A DNA stretch of 35,551 bases from an uncultured Coriobacteriaceae bacterium. GTDB taxonomy: Bacteria; Actinomycetota; Coriobacteriia; Coriobacteriales; Eggerthellaceae. Numbering within the stretch: the stretch's first letter is position 1; each line of letters begins with the position of its first letter. Where the stretch lies: the NCBI GenBank assembly GCA_902764575.1, contig CACWWI010000004.1, positions 1 through 35,551 on the forward strand. Direction: 5' to 3'. A program made the position numbers and the translations under genes. Under the pieces are notes generated by a model that ran no database searches, had not been told where the DNA came from, and was given only the letters and a program-made list of their open reading frames with translations. Below, in pieces: positions 17,750-27,382 of the stretch.

Positions 17750-18421
17750 CTAGCCCTCGACCAGGCGGTACCCCACGCCGCGGACGGTCTCGATCTGCAC
17801 GGACGTGCCGAGATGCTTCAGCTTCTTGCGCAGGAACGAGATGTACGCCTCAACGTTGTTGTCCACCGCGCTCGACTCCACGCCCCACACCTTGGCGATG
17901 AGCGTTTCCTTCGACACGATCTGGTTGCGGTTGGTCATGAGGATCTGCAGCAGCGAGAACTCCTTGAACGACAGGTTGATCGACTTGCCGGCACGCGACA
18001 GGTCGTGGCTCTCCAGGTTCAGCTTGAGGTCGCCGAACTCCAGGTTCTCGAAGACCACCTGGCCCGTGCGGCGCGTGAGCGCACGCAAGTGCGCGAGCAG
18101 CTCGGCCGGGCTGAACGGCTTGGTCATGTAGTCGTCGGCCCCCGAGTCGAGGCCCTCGATCTTATCGGGAATCTGCGCCCTCGCCGTAAGCATGAGCAAC
18201 GGCGTCGCCACGTTCTTCCTACGCAGCTCCTTGGCCACCTCGAAGCCGTCCATCTTGGGAAGCATCACGTCGAGGATGATGACGTCGTAGATGCCCGACT
18301 CGCCGTATTCCAAGCCGGACTGCCCGTCGTGAACCATATCGACCTGGTAGTCGTTCTCCTCCAGGATCTTCCCTACGGCCTGCGCCAACCTTACGTCGTC
18401 TTCAACGATGAGAATCTGCAT
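17750..18421 (-). CDS. OmpR/PhoB-family response regulator
   Basis: This 223-residue transcription regulator is probably phosphorylated by the histidine kinase encoded two genes downstream. The receiver domain (1 to about 118) has the acidic pair E7/D8/D9, phospho-acceptor D51 ([13 protein letters not shown]), T79 and K101 (TKPF). The C-terminal winged-helix domain (about 125-222) carries [28 protein letters not shown] and VRGVGYRL. An intact receiver and DNA-binding domain imply a functional regulator. Its targets are unknown; metA directly downstream and the operon itself are candidates. Repeat copy C lies just upstream. Confidence 0.95.
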   Translation of the reverse strand: MQILIVEDDVRLAQAVGKILEENDYQVDMVHDGQSGLEYGESGIYDVIILDVMLPKMDGFEVAKELRRKNVATPLLMLTARAQIPDKIEGLDSGADDYMTKPFSPAELLAHLRALTRRTGQVVFENLEFGDLKLNLESHDLSRAGKSINLSFKEFSLLQILMTNRNQIVSKETLIAKVWGVESSAVDNNVEAYISFLRKKLKHLGTSVQIETVRGVGYRLVEG

Positions 18422-18485
18422 GTTCTTCCGCCTTTCCGCTTGATGTCTTCATTCTACTCAAGTTGCTGAACTCTCCCTGAAAGAA

Positions 18486-18744
18486 CGCGTCTGGCCCTCT
18501 GTCCGCCCTCGCGGGGCGCCGGGACCTCCCCTCCGCGCCCCCTTCGCTTTTCTCCGCCTTTTAACCGCGCTTTGAAATCGGCCGAACTACGCGGGCGGGG
18601 TTCTCCTCTTATTGAATCCGTACGGCGCTTACTGGACTTGGCCGATTTCTTTGTGGGCGCGGTAAAAAGGCGGCGCTCAGAGGGGCGCGGAGGGGAGGTG
18701 CCGGCGCCATGCTCGGGCTTCGCTCTTCCGCTGGAAGGAAATTT
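18486..18744 (+). repeat. Palindromic intergenic repeat, copy C (inverted relative to A and B)
   Basis: This occupies most of the 396-nt gap between the divergent response regulator and VTC genes. It begins ACGCGTCTGGCCCTCTGTCC, with the same end as copy D. The outer arms (18515-18541 and 18682-18708, 27 nt) differ at one position. The inner arms (18555-18569 and 18658-18672) have one mismatch, and AAATCGGCC (18575-18583) pairs with GGCCGATTT (18640-18648). The 56-nt centre is 18584-18639. Together with copy B it forms a large inverted repeat bracketing the response regulator, metA and histidine kinase genes. The rest of the gap (18745-18817) holds the presumed VTC promoter region. Confidence 0.9.
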
Positions 18745-18750
18745 GGGAGG

Positions 18751-18787
18751 GGGGTTTCAGGTTTCTTTAAGTGGGGGTGGGTAGTAT
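18751..18787 (+). promoter_or_regulatory. VTC upstream region similar to the DUF4956 upstream region
   Basis: GGGGTTTCAGG (18751-18761), then TTAAG and TAGTAT (18782-18787), align without gaps to the minus-strand region upstream of the DUF4956 gene (GGGGTTTCAGG 14865-14855, TTAAG, TACCAT 14834-14829). The hexamers are possible -10 elements. No good -35 is seen. The similarity continues from repeat copies B and C and suggests the two promoters have a common origin. Confidence 0.5.
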
Positions 18788-18817
18788 GGGGAGCAACGTT
18801 AGGAAAGGCGGGAGATT

Positions 18818-19732
18818 ATGGCTACGGCGGGAGATACGTTTGAGCGCAAGGAGAAGAAGTACCTTGTGACTGCGGAGCAGTGCAGGGCGATCAAAGAAGC
18901 GCTTGCTTCGCATATGCGGCTGGACGATTACGGTGCTACGCGCATCGACAGCCTGTACCTCGATACGCCCGACCGGTCGCTCATCTGCCGTTCGCTCGAG
19001 AAGCCCGTTTACAAGGAAAAGATGCGCATCCGCAGCTACGGGCCGTTTTCCGAGGCGCGCTCGGTGTTCGTCGAGATTAAGAAGAAGTACAAGGGCATCG
19101 TGTACAAGCGCCGTGTGATCATGAGCACGGAGGGCGCACGGGCCTTTTATTCAGGCGAGCTCTCCTATGAAGAGGCCTGCGCCCAGTTCCCGCTCGAAGG
19201 GACTAATCCCGAGAAGATGCTCGCCCCTGGCAAGGTGCAGATCGCGCGGGAGATCGATGCGTTCCTTCATCGTTACGAAGGCCTGGCGCCCTCGATGCTC
19301 ATCAGCTGTCTGCGCGAGGCTTGGTGCCCGCTCGACCCCGACGATGAGGACTGCGTCGACCGCATCACCTTCGACGAGGACATCTGTTACGTCGACCTGA
19401 TGAACCCTTCGTCGGCCCAACGATGCCGCGTTACCGGCCCCGACCAGGTCGTCATGGAGATCAAGTGCGCCGGCGGGTACCCCGTCTGGCTCTGCGACCT
19501 CCTTACCGAGGTGGGCGCCTTCCCGCGCTCCTTCTCGAAGTACGGCAATGCCTACAAGCGCGTTCTGGCCGACCAGGGCGCCATCGATATCCGCGATTCG
19601 GATTCGGGCAAGGTCTCCGTCCACCGCATCCCCACGGCACGCGAGCGCGCGGGCATGCACGACGAGCCGCTGCTCTCCCCCTCCGTCGGATTCGAGGTCG
19701 CCACGCCCCGCACCTTTGCCCGCGCATCGTAG
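18818..19732 (+). CDS. VTC-domain (polyphosphate polymerase-like) protein
   Basis: This 304-residue protein carries the VTC domain of the CYTH-like tunnel fold, which in yeast Vtc4 makes polyphosphate. Family features in order are FERKEKKYLV (9-18), RIDSLYLDT (about 42-50), KEKMRIRSYG (about 66-75), VFVEIKKKYKGIVYKRR (about 83-99) and VMEIKC in the last third, giving the alternating basic and acidic residues of the tunnel. The final 50 residues look disordered. AGGAAAGG lies 9 nt before the ATG. The bacterial family's reaction is not proven. DUF4956 proteins are the usual neighbours and one lies 4 kb away in reverse orientation. Confidence 0.87.
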   Translation: MATAGDTFERKEKKYLVTAEQCRAIKEALASHMRLDDYGATRIDSLYLDTPDRSLICRSLEKPVYKEKMRIRSYGPFSEARSVFVEIKKKYKGIVYKRRVIMSTEGARAFYSGELSYEEACAQFPLEGTNPEKMLAPGKVQIAREIDAFLHRYEGLAPSMLISCLREAWCPLDPDDEDCVDRITFDEDICYVDLMNPSSAQRCRVTGPDQVVMEIKCAGGYPVWLCDLLTEVGAFPRSFSKYGNAYKRVLADQGAIDIRDSDSGKVSVHRIPTARERAGMHDEPLLSPSVGFEVATPRTFARAS

Positions 19733-19854
19733 AAGGTGCCCGCTGAGCTGGTATAACCCGCTTTTTCCAGCTATCGCGTCCCGTTCTTCTATATACTGGT
19801 TCACTGCATTCTCCGGAGTGCGCTGCACGGCTATGGAAGCAGGAGGCGATTCAG

Positions 19855-20517
19855 TTGAACACCAGCAAAAGCAAACGAATCATCGCGATTGCGCTCGGCG
19901 CCCTCATGGCTGCCCTGATCGCGCTCGCGGGCTGCTCGGGCGGCTCGACAGGTGGGACCACCACCAGCAAATCCTCAACGAGCGAGAAGAGCTCTGCCAG
20001 CGCTGAAAGCTCCGCCAGCGCCGCAAGCTCTTCCGTCACTACGAGTTCCGCCGCTGCAGACTTCTTCGGGCAGGCGTCGAGCTCCTCGGCGTCCAAGAGC
20101 GCCGCCGACCAATCCCGCGACGGCTGGTACACGACCCGGCTCTACCTTCAAAGCAGGGACGGGGCGCCCGTTCCCGACAATGCCAAGAACCGCTGGTCCC
20201 AGATAACGTTCGACGGCAATACGATGATCGTGAACGGCTTCCTCAGCCGCGGGTCCTCGAAGGAGGCGGCCGAGAAAGCGAGCTCGGCCGAGGACAAGGC
20301 GCCGGGCGTCAACTCGTTCGCGGTCTCGGACTTCTGCAAGTTCACCACGAACACGCCCATCGAAAGCTCCAACACCCAGCCGATATCGGCTGACTACGAG
20401 GGCTTCAAGAACGGCCTCTACAACCGCGCCATGGACATCAAAGACGCCATGGTCACATTCCACGTGCTGAACGGCGAGGTGGTCGAGGCCACCCAATGGA
20501 CCAAAGCAGTCGGCTAG
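19855..20517 (+). CDS. Putative lipoprotein of unknown function
   Basis: I do not recognise this family beyond its export signal. The frame starts with TTG at 19855, 8 nt after AGGAGG; no better start exists. The 220 residues begin with a basic stretch, a hydrophobic core (9-25) and a lipobox ALAGC with C27. A Ser/Ala/Lys-rich linker (about 28-80) follows, then a globular C-terminal part (about 85-220) with no obvious catalytic motif. TATACT (19792-19797) could be a -10 element, but no clear -35 accompanies it. It lies 122 nt after the VTC gene and ends 20 nt from the convergent acetyltransferase gene. Confidence 0.8.
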   Translation: MNTSKSKRIIAIALGALMAALIALAGCSGGSTGGTTTSKSSTSEKSSASAESSASAASSSVTTSSAAADFFGQASSSSASKSAADQSRDGWYTTRLYLQSRDGAPVPDNAKNRWSQITFDGNTMIVNGFLSRGSSKEAAEKASSAEDKAPGVNSFAVSDFCKFTTNTPIESSNTQPISADYEGFKNGLYNRAMDIKDAMVTFHVLNGEVVEATQWTKAVG

Positions 20518-20537
20518 GAGCCCAACGCGTCTGAGCG

Positions 20538-21065
20538 CTAGAAACGCAGCTCCATGATGTAGTCGTCCATGATGTAGCCCTCGCCGATGTCGGTTTCCAC
20601 GGAATCGATCGTGTCGAAACCCGTGCCCTCGTACGCGCGGATGCCCAAGTCGTTGTACTTGTTCACGGTGAGGTACATGGCCTCGAACCCGCGCGCGAAG
20701 CAGAGGTCCTCGTAGAACTCGATCACGCGCCGCGCATACCCGTGCCCGCGCGCTTCGGGGAACAGGTAGATCTTGGAAATGAAGAAGCGGTTCGTCTCGG
20801 GCTCGTTGTGGCCGCCCGTGAACCCGACGATGCCCTTCTCGAGCCCATCGTCGTCTTGCTCGGTAGCCACGAGCAGCCAGTACTCGTAGTCGTGCTCGGC
20901 CATGTCGCGCTCGATCGCAGGCAGGCTCTGGAACTTCTCGATCATGTACTCGGTCTGGGCCTCGCCGATGATGGCGGGCCAGTACCCGCGCCAGATCTCG
21001 CCCGCCATGCGCGCGAGCAGTTCCTGATCCTGCGGGGTCTTTACGGGCACGAACGAAAGGCTCAT
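20538..21065 (-). CDS. GNAT-family N-acetyltransferase
   Basis: This 175-residue protein has the acetyl-CoA binding motif A of the GNAT fold, IYLFPEARGHGYARRVIEFY (about 95-114), followed by LTVNKYNDLGIRAYEGTGF, the usual alpha4-beta6-beta7 region. The start at 21065 is chosen for AGAGGA upstream and MSLSFVPVKTPQD; ten extra upstream codons are open but lie in the terminator hairpin of glyS. The substrate cannot be inferred; small molecules and proteins are both possible. It converges on the lipoprotein gene. Confidence 0.88.
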   Translation of the reverse strand: MSLSFVPVKTPQDQELLARMAGEIWRGYWPAIIGEAQTEYMIEKFQSLPAIERDMAEHDYEYWLLVATEQDDDGLEKGIVGFTGGHNEPETNRFFISKIYLFPEARGHGYARRVIEFYEDLCFARGFEAMYLTVNKYNDLGIRAYEGTGFDTIDSVETDIGEGYIMDDYIMELRF

Positions 21066-21085
21066 GGGATTCCTCTTCTCTACGA

Positions 21086-21120
21086 GAAACCGCATCGGAA
21101 ACGGTGCCCGATGCGGTTTC
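21086..21120 (-). terminator. Terminator hairpin after glyS
   Basis: GAAACCGCATCGG (21086-21098) and CCGATGCGGTTTC (21108-21120) form a 13-bp perfect stem with a 9-nt loop. It lies 25 nt past the glyS stop and before the acetyltransferase start. The T-run on the minus strand is short, so termination may be partial. Confidence 0.75.
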
Positions 21121-21144
21121 GGCTCAGCATTTTCTCGCAGTGCT

Positions 21145-23218
21145 CTACTTCGCCTTGGCCATCTTGCCGAAGTCGGCCACGTTGGCGAACACGGACACGA
21201 AGCGGTTGAGGAGCTTCATGTTGTTGGCGCGGACGGACGCGTCGTCGTCCATGACCATGACGTTGGCGAAGAAGTCGTCGATCGGGGCGCGCAGCGCCGC
21301 CAGGTCGGCGAGGGCCGCAGGATAGTCGTCCTCGGCGAGCGCCTTGGCCACCTTGCTCTCGGCCTCGGTGACGGCGGCGGCCAGCGCATGCGCGTGCTCG
21401 TTGAGCAGCGACTCGTCGACGTCGGCACCGGCTTCGGCCTCGCGCAGATTGTTCGCGCGCGCGTAAGCGGTGGCCAGGTCGTCGAACGTCTCCTTGTCGT
21501 TGGCGCGGGCGCTCTCGAGCGCACGCGCGCGGGCGACGATCGTCATGGGCTCCTCAACGCCGGCGGTCAGCACCGCGTCGACCGTGTCGGCAGCGCAGCC
21601 GCCGTCGCGCAGCATCACCTTCGTGCGCGTGACGAAGAAGTCGATGACCTCGGCGCGCACCGCGGCGCGATCGAACTCGAGGCCGCCCTTCTCGTAGATG
21701 TCGAGCGACGCGTCGATGGCGTCGATGAGCGACACGTCCAGACCGTCCTCGAGCATCGCGAGGATGCCGATGGCGGAACGGCGCAGCGCGAACGGGTCGG
21801 ACGAGCCGGTCGGCCCCTGCCCCACGGCGAAGAGGCCGCAGATCGTGTCGAGCTTGTCGGCGGTCGCCACGACCTTGCCCACCATGCTCGCGGGCGTGTC
21901 GTCGCCCGAGAAGCGCGGACGGTAGTGGTCGGCGATGGCCTCGGCCACCTGGTCGGTCTCGCCAGCGGCCTTGGCGTAGTAGCGGCCCATGATGCCCTGC
22001 ACGCTCGTGAACTCCACGACGGCGCCCGTCACGAGGTCGGCCTTGCACAGGAACGCGGCGCGCTCCGCGTCGGCGGCATCCTGGCCGGCCAGGCCGGCAT
22101 CGGCGGCAAGCGCCTTGGCGAGCGCGACCACGCGGTCGGTCTTGGCGCGCGTCGTGCCGAGCGATTCCTGGAACACGACTTCGGAGAGCTTCTCCACATA
22201 GGCCTCGAGCGGTGCTTTGAGGTCCTCGTCGTAGAAGAACTTCGCATCGTACAGACGGGCAGCGACCACGCGCTGGTTGCCGTCGACGATGTTGTCGTGG
22301 TACTTCGGGTTTCCGTTGCTCGTGATGAGGAACTTGTTGGTGAGCGATCCGTCGGCGTTGAACAGCGGGAAGTAGCGCTGGTGCACCAGCATCGCGTCGA
22401 CCGTGATCTCCTTGGGGACGGCCAGGAACAGCTCGTCGAACTCGCCGACCATGACGGTCGGGTCCTCGGTGAGGTTGACGACCTCCTCCATCGTCCGGGC
22501 GGGCAGCTCGGCCACGAGGCCGGTTTCGGCCTCGATCGCTTTCACCTGCTCGCGGATGGTGGCCTCGCGCTCGGCCTCGCTCGGCACCACATGCGCGCTA
22601 CGCAGCGTGGAGATGAGTTCGTCGGCATTGGCGACCTCATGCGGGCCGGGTGCAAGGAAACGGTGGCCGCACGTGGTGTTGCCGGCCGTGAGGCCTGCGA
22701 ACTCCACGGGCACGACCACGTCGCCGAGCATGGCGAAGAGCCAGCGCACCGGGCGGCTGAACTGCTCGCGGCGGCTGCCCCAACGCTGGGACTTCGGCCA
22801 CGAGATGCTCGTGATCAGGTTGCCGAGCAGGTCGGGAAGAAGCGCGGCCACGTCGACCGACGGCGTCTCCTTCACGGCGTACACGTACTCGGTCCCGTTC
22901 TCGTCGCGGCGCTCGAGCGCGGCAGGGTCGACTCCCTTGCCCCGCGCGAAGCCGACTGCGGCCTTGGTGGGCTCGCCGTTCTCGTCGAAGGCGATCTTGG
23001 CGGCAGGGCCGCGGAACTCCTCGACCGTCGCCTCAGTGGCCTCGGGAACGTCCGCCACGACCACGATCAGGCGGCGCGGCGTGGTGTACACGGCGATGTC
23101 GCCATGCGGAATCTTCGCGCCGTCGAGCGCATCTGCGGCCAGGCCGCCGAGCTTGCCCGTGGCGGCATGCAAATCGAACGCGGGCAGCTCTTCGGTGCCG
23201 ATCTCGAATGCGAGCGTC

Positions 23219-23229
<11 letters not shown>
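21145..23229 (-). CDS. glyS: Glycyl-tRNA synthetase beta subunit
   Basis: This is the large subunit of the bacterial alpha2beta2 glycyl-tRNA synthetase; it recognises tRNA-Gly. The 694 residues match the family length. The N terminus [17 protein letters not shown] is diagnostic, and further family segments are visible ([46 protein letters not shown], and the C-terminal anticodon-binding region). The ATG at 23229 has AAAGGGGG upstream and overlaps the end of glyQ by 11 nt, implying coupled synthesis of the two subunits. Confidence 0.97.
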
Positions 23230-24139
<910 letters not shown>

Positions 24140-24177
24140 AGTGCGTTACTTCCTTTCCCCATGCGCCTGCGGCGCAC

Positions 24178-24753
24178 CTACGATAACAATCCGAAACTCG
24201 ACAACGGCCAATACACCAACGAGGCGCGCCCGGAGATGGTATCGACCGGAACCGCCCCGAAGTACCGCGAGTCCTGCGATTCGGTACGGTTGTCGCCCAT
24301 CACCCACACCGAGCCTTCTGGCACTTTGTAGGGATACGAGATATCCGCGTTCACAGCAGTGCGGCTCAACGGATACGAGGGCTTGCCCTTGGTGTACGGC
24401 TCGTCAAGCGCCGCCCCGTCGACGACCACCTCTCCGTTGACGAGGTCGACCGTCTGGCCGCCCGTCGCTATCACGCGCTTGATCAGCGTGCGCGTGGGAA
24501 CCTCGGGATCGGTGAACGTCACGATATCGCCCCGCTCGGGCTGGCGCATGTAGTACGTGACCTTCTCGGAGAACACCATGTCGCCCGGCATGATCGTGTC
24601 CTGCATGGACTTCGACGGAATCTCGTATGGAACGAAGAGGAACGTGCGCAGCAGGATAGCAATCACGACGACCGCCGCGATCATCGCGACGATTCCGAGC
24701 ACATTGCCCTTCCACGACGAGGAGCTCGTCTCTTCGCGCTTCTCTTCTTCCAT
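24178..24753 (-). CDS. lepB: Signal peptidase I
   Basis: This membrane protease removes signal peptides from exported proteins. The 191 residues have one N-terminal membrane anchor (about 18-36) and the S26 motifs: the Ser nucleophile S49 in PSKSMQDTI, the general-base Lys K92 in LIKRVIATGG, and box E GDNRTESQDSRYFG starting at G153. The single anchor matches the Gram-positive type. It follows trmD on the same strand, as is common for the rpsP-rimM-trmD-lepB group; the gap of about 88 nt holds a small hairpin (near 24796-24811) without a T-run. Confidence 0.96.
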   Translation of the reverse strand: MEEEKREETSSSSWKGNVLGIVAMIAAVVVIAILLRTFLFVPYEIPSKSMQDTIMPGDMVFSEKVTYYMRQPERGDIVTFTDPEVPTRTLIKRVIATGGQTVDLVNGEVVVDGAALDEPYTKGKPSYPLSRTAVNADISYPYKVPEGSVWVMGDNRTESQDSRYFGAVPVDTISGRASLVYWPLSSFGLLS

Positions 24754-24841
24754 CGGCTGCCGGTGTCCTATCGACTCGTTCGGTTTAGCTGCTCATGCGG
24801 CTAAAAGCCGCAAGCTTGAATGATACCGCGCATCACGAGGG

Positions 24842-25658
24842 CTAAGAGCCGCTATCCAGACTCTTCAAATAATCCCAATCGTCTTCGGAGAGCGTGGCGG
24901 AATCGATGAGGTCTGGCCGCGCGGCACGCGTGCGCCGAAGGCTCTGCTCGCGGCGCCACCTCGCCACGGCCGCATGGTCCCCCGACAGCAGCACGGCGGG
25001 AACCTCCTTGCCGAGAAACTCGGCTGGTCGCGTGTACTGCGGATGCTCGAGCAAGCCACCCGCGAAGCTCTCGTCAGCAGCCCCGTCCTCGGCCCCGAGT
25101 ACCCCGTCGATCTTGCGCACCACGGCATCGATCACGCCCATCGACGCGAGCTCGCCGCTCGTCAGGCCGTAATCGCCGAGCGAAATCGCCGAGCGATATC
25201 TGGCAGTCGGCCAGATCGTAGGCGCGCTCGTCTATGCCCTCGTAGTGCCCGCACACGAACAGCAGGCGCTCCTCACGCGCGAGCTCGCAAGCCATGGCGT
25301 CGTCGAAGGGCCTGCCGCAAGGAGACAAAAAGATGGTCTTGGGACGGATGCCGTCGGCGTGGCGGGGAGCGGGCCCCGTCGTGGGCTGCTCGTTGCCGGT
25401 TGCGGCTGGCGCAGCGTATCCCACGTCGCAGCCCGTGATGGCCTGGTACGCCTCGAAGATGGGCTCGCACTTCATGATGAGCCCGGCCCCTCCCCCGTAC
25501 GGGTCGTCATCGGTCGTCCGATGGCGGTCGTGCGTCCAATCTCGCAGGTCGTATGCAGTGAAGTCGAGTATGCCCTTGTCTTGGGCGCGTTGCATCATAG
25601 ACGACCCCATAACGGAATCGTACATATGCGGAAACGTTGAGAGCGTTTCTATGATCAT
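24842..25658 (-). pseudogene. trmD: trmD, tRNA (guanine37-N1)-methyltransferase, frame broken by 13-bp duplication
   Basis: TrmD methylates G37 beside the anticodon and prevents +1 frameshifting; it is nearly always essential. The first part (25658 to about 25200) reads normally through MIIETLSTFPHMYDSVMG, YGGGAGLIMKCEP, LSPCGRPFDD and [11 protein letters not shown] to DCQISLGD. The rest is in another frame from about 25170 to 24842 ([32 protein letters not shown]). The cause is visible: AATCGCCGAGCGA is present twice in tandem (25171-25183, 25184-25196). Removing one copy restores [20 protein letters not shown] and a 267-residue protein of normal length. As written, translation yields 194 residues with a random tail. 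Real mutation, reversible variation and assembly error cannot be told apart here. Confidence 0.93.
25171..25196. repeat. Perfect 13-bp tandem duplication inside trmD
   Basis: AATCGCCGAGCGA occurs twice with no gap and no mismatch. Thirteen is not a multiple of three, so the second copy shifts the reading frame of trmD on the minus strand. Perfect identity suggests a recent slippage event. Confidence 0.95.
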
Positions 25659-25708
25659 GACGGCTCCTGCTGGCTGGCGAGGCGGTGCGGCACCGGCTTA
25701 TCGCCCTC

Positions 25709-27151
25709 TTACACGAGCTCGCCGGCCTCGTAAGCCGCCATGAACCGCTGGTAATCGGCCTCGTTCTGGTAGGCATAGGCGTCCGCGAACTCGGCAATCG
25801 CCTTGTCGAACTTATCGGAGTTGCCCAGGTACGCGGCGATGGCGAACCGATCGCCCGTGCGCGCGTGGGCGTGCGCGAGCGTCCACCCGCACGCCTTCGC
25901 GAGCTTGCACAGCTGATCGGGGTTGAGCAGGGACAGGTCGATGGAGCCCTTCCCGTCCCAGAGCTGGCGCACGTAGTAGTCTCTCCGCTTCCCGTCCTCG
26001 CCAGGCAGCCTGCACCAGCCGAGCAGCATGTCGCTTGCCGTTTGCATGGCGCGTTGGCCCTCGACGACGCGCTGCCCGTGCTGCTTGAACTTGCTCTTGC
26101 CCACGAACCGCTCGAGCACGGATTCCTGGGCCTCCTTCACCTGCAGGACCAGCGGATCGTTGGAATCGGCGCCCTGCATGACGACGATCCAGGCGCGCGT
26201 GCCCACGCTGCCCACGCCCACTACCTTGTGGGCCACGTCGACCACCGTGTACTCGTTCACGAGCAGCTGCTTGTGCGGGGTGAGGGTCGACCTGTACTCC
26301 GAGAGGACCCCTTGCATCAGGCGCTCGATAGCCTGCTCGTCGAAGCGCTCGATCATGTGCCCCTTCGGCTGCTTCGAAACCAGGTCGCGCATGGGAACGA
26401 TAACGGGAGGGTCGCTCACGACGCGCAGCTCGCCATCGACGACCTCGGTGAGCTTCTGGATAGCCCGTGCGTTGTTCTTGCCCTTCGCCTTGGCGATCAC
26501 CTTATCCGCCTTCTTCGCCGCCTTGGCAGTGAGGCCGGTGGCCACCTTCGCGCGAAGCGAGTCCACGTCGAGATGCGCGTACCACACGTCCAGGTGCCCC
26601 ATCTCGGCGAACCTGGCCATGCCCTCGCGATAGCCCTGCGCGCATGCGAGCACGGCCGCCTTGCGCTGCTTCTTCTTGAAACCGTTGTCGCGCCCGCAGA
26701 TCTCCACGCTGGCGGCGAGGCGCTTCACGTCCCACTCCCAGGGGCCGGGCAGCGTCTCGTCGAAGTCGTTGATGTCGAACACGGTGCGACGCTCGGGACT
26801 GTAGAACAGCCCGAAGTTCGAGATATGGGCATCGCCGCACGCCTGGACGTTGATGCCCGTCGACTGCGTTTCCGCCAGATCGGAGGCCATGATAAGCGCG
26901 CCGCCGCGGTAGAACGTGAAGGCCGAGGCGCTCATGCGCTCGTAGCGCAGGGGCAGCAGCGCCTGCACGCGCGTCTTCCCCTGGCTGCGCAGCAGCGCTA
27001 CGGGATCGGGCCGATCGACTGCAGGCGCCCACTGCGCATGCGCCTCTCTCGGCACGCTCGCGCGCAAGGCCTTCCCGCGCTCGATGCTCTGCTCCTTGGA
27101 ATGCGCTTCGGGCGAACCCAGTGCCTCGATCAATCTCTCCCGCAATCCCAT
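25709..27151 (-). CDS. DUF2252 family protein
   Basis: This is a 480-residue cytoplasmic protein of the DUF2252 family, distantly related to kinase-fold proteins and of unestablished function. Visible family stretches are FYRGGALIMASDLA (about 80-93), ACGDAHISNFGLF (104-116) and VFDINDFDETLPGPWEWDVKRL (about 124-145), whose His, Asn and Asp residues could form a phosphotransfer-like site. A Lys/Ala-rich stretch follows near 228-250. A GAGGT lies close to the ATG and a stronger AAGGAAAGGA further up. It lies between an ABC1 kinase-like gene and trmD, where no such gene is normally expected, 50 nt before trmD. Confidence 0.88.
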   Translation of the reverse strand: MGLRERLIEALGSPEAHSKEQSIERGKALRASVPREAHAQWAPAVDRPDPVALLRSQGKTRVQALLPLRYERMSASAFTFYRGGALIMASDLAETQSTGINVQACGDAHISNFGLFYSPERRTVFDINDFDETLPGPWEWDVKRLAASVEICGRDNGFKKKQRKAAVLACAQGYREGMARFAEMGHLDVWYAHLDVDSLRAKVATGLTAKAAKKADKVIAKAKGKNNARAIQKLTEVVDGELRVVSDPPVIVPMRDLVSKQPKGHMIERFDEQAIERLMQGVLSEYRSTLTPHKQLLVNEYTVVDVAHKVVGVGSVGTRAWIVVMQGADSNDPLVLQVKEAQESVLERFVGKSKFKQHGQRVVEGQRAMQTASDMLLGWCRLPGEDGKRRDYYVRQLWDGKGSIDLSLLNPDQLCKLAKACGWTLAHAHARTGDRFAIAAYLGNSDKFDKAIAEFADAYAYQNEADYQRFMAAYEAGELV

Positions 27152-27382
27152 ATGACCTCGTTGTCCTTTCCTTCCATTGCCCTCCGGCTAGGAACCCTGC
27201 GCTTCTCGCAACCACGGACCCTGTACGCCGAAACCCCCCCATTTTGGCGGCGTCCAACCGAGAGCATAAATCTCATGGTTACATGATAGACAAAAGAACG
27301 CCGTTTAACCTAACGGGGATTCAACAAAACAAAGTTTGCGGGAACACGCCTTGCCCCTGCCCAAGCGTTCGTTCCAGGCCTC

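Noticed and set aside
18572-18784. Open frames of about 70 codons (LKSAELRG...) in repeat copies B and C, partly open in A.
   Set aside because: They begin with TTG without a ribosome binding site, their differences are not concentrated at third codon positions, and the palindromic structure explains the conservation better.
24796-24811. A hairpin GCGGCT/AGCCGC between trmD and lepB as a terminator.
   Set aside because: The stem is short and no T-run follows on the minus strand.
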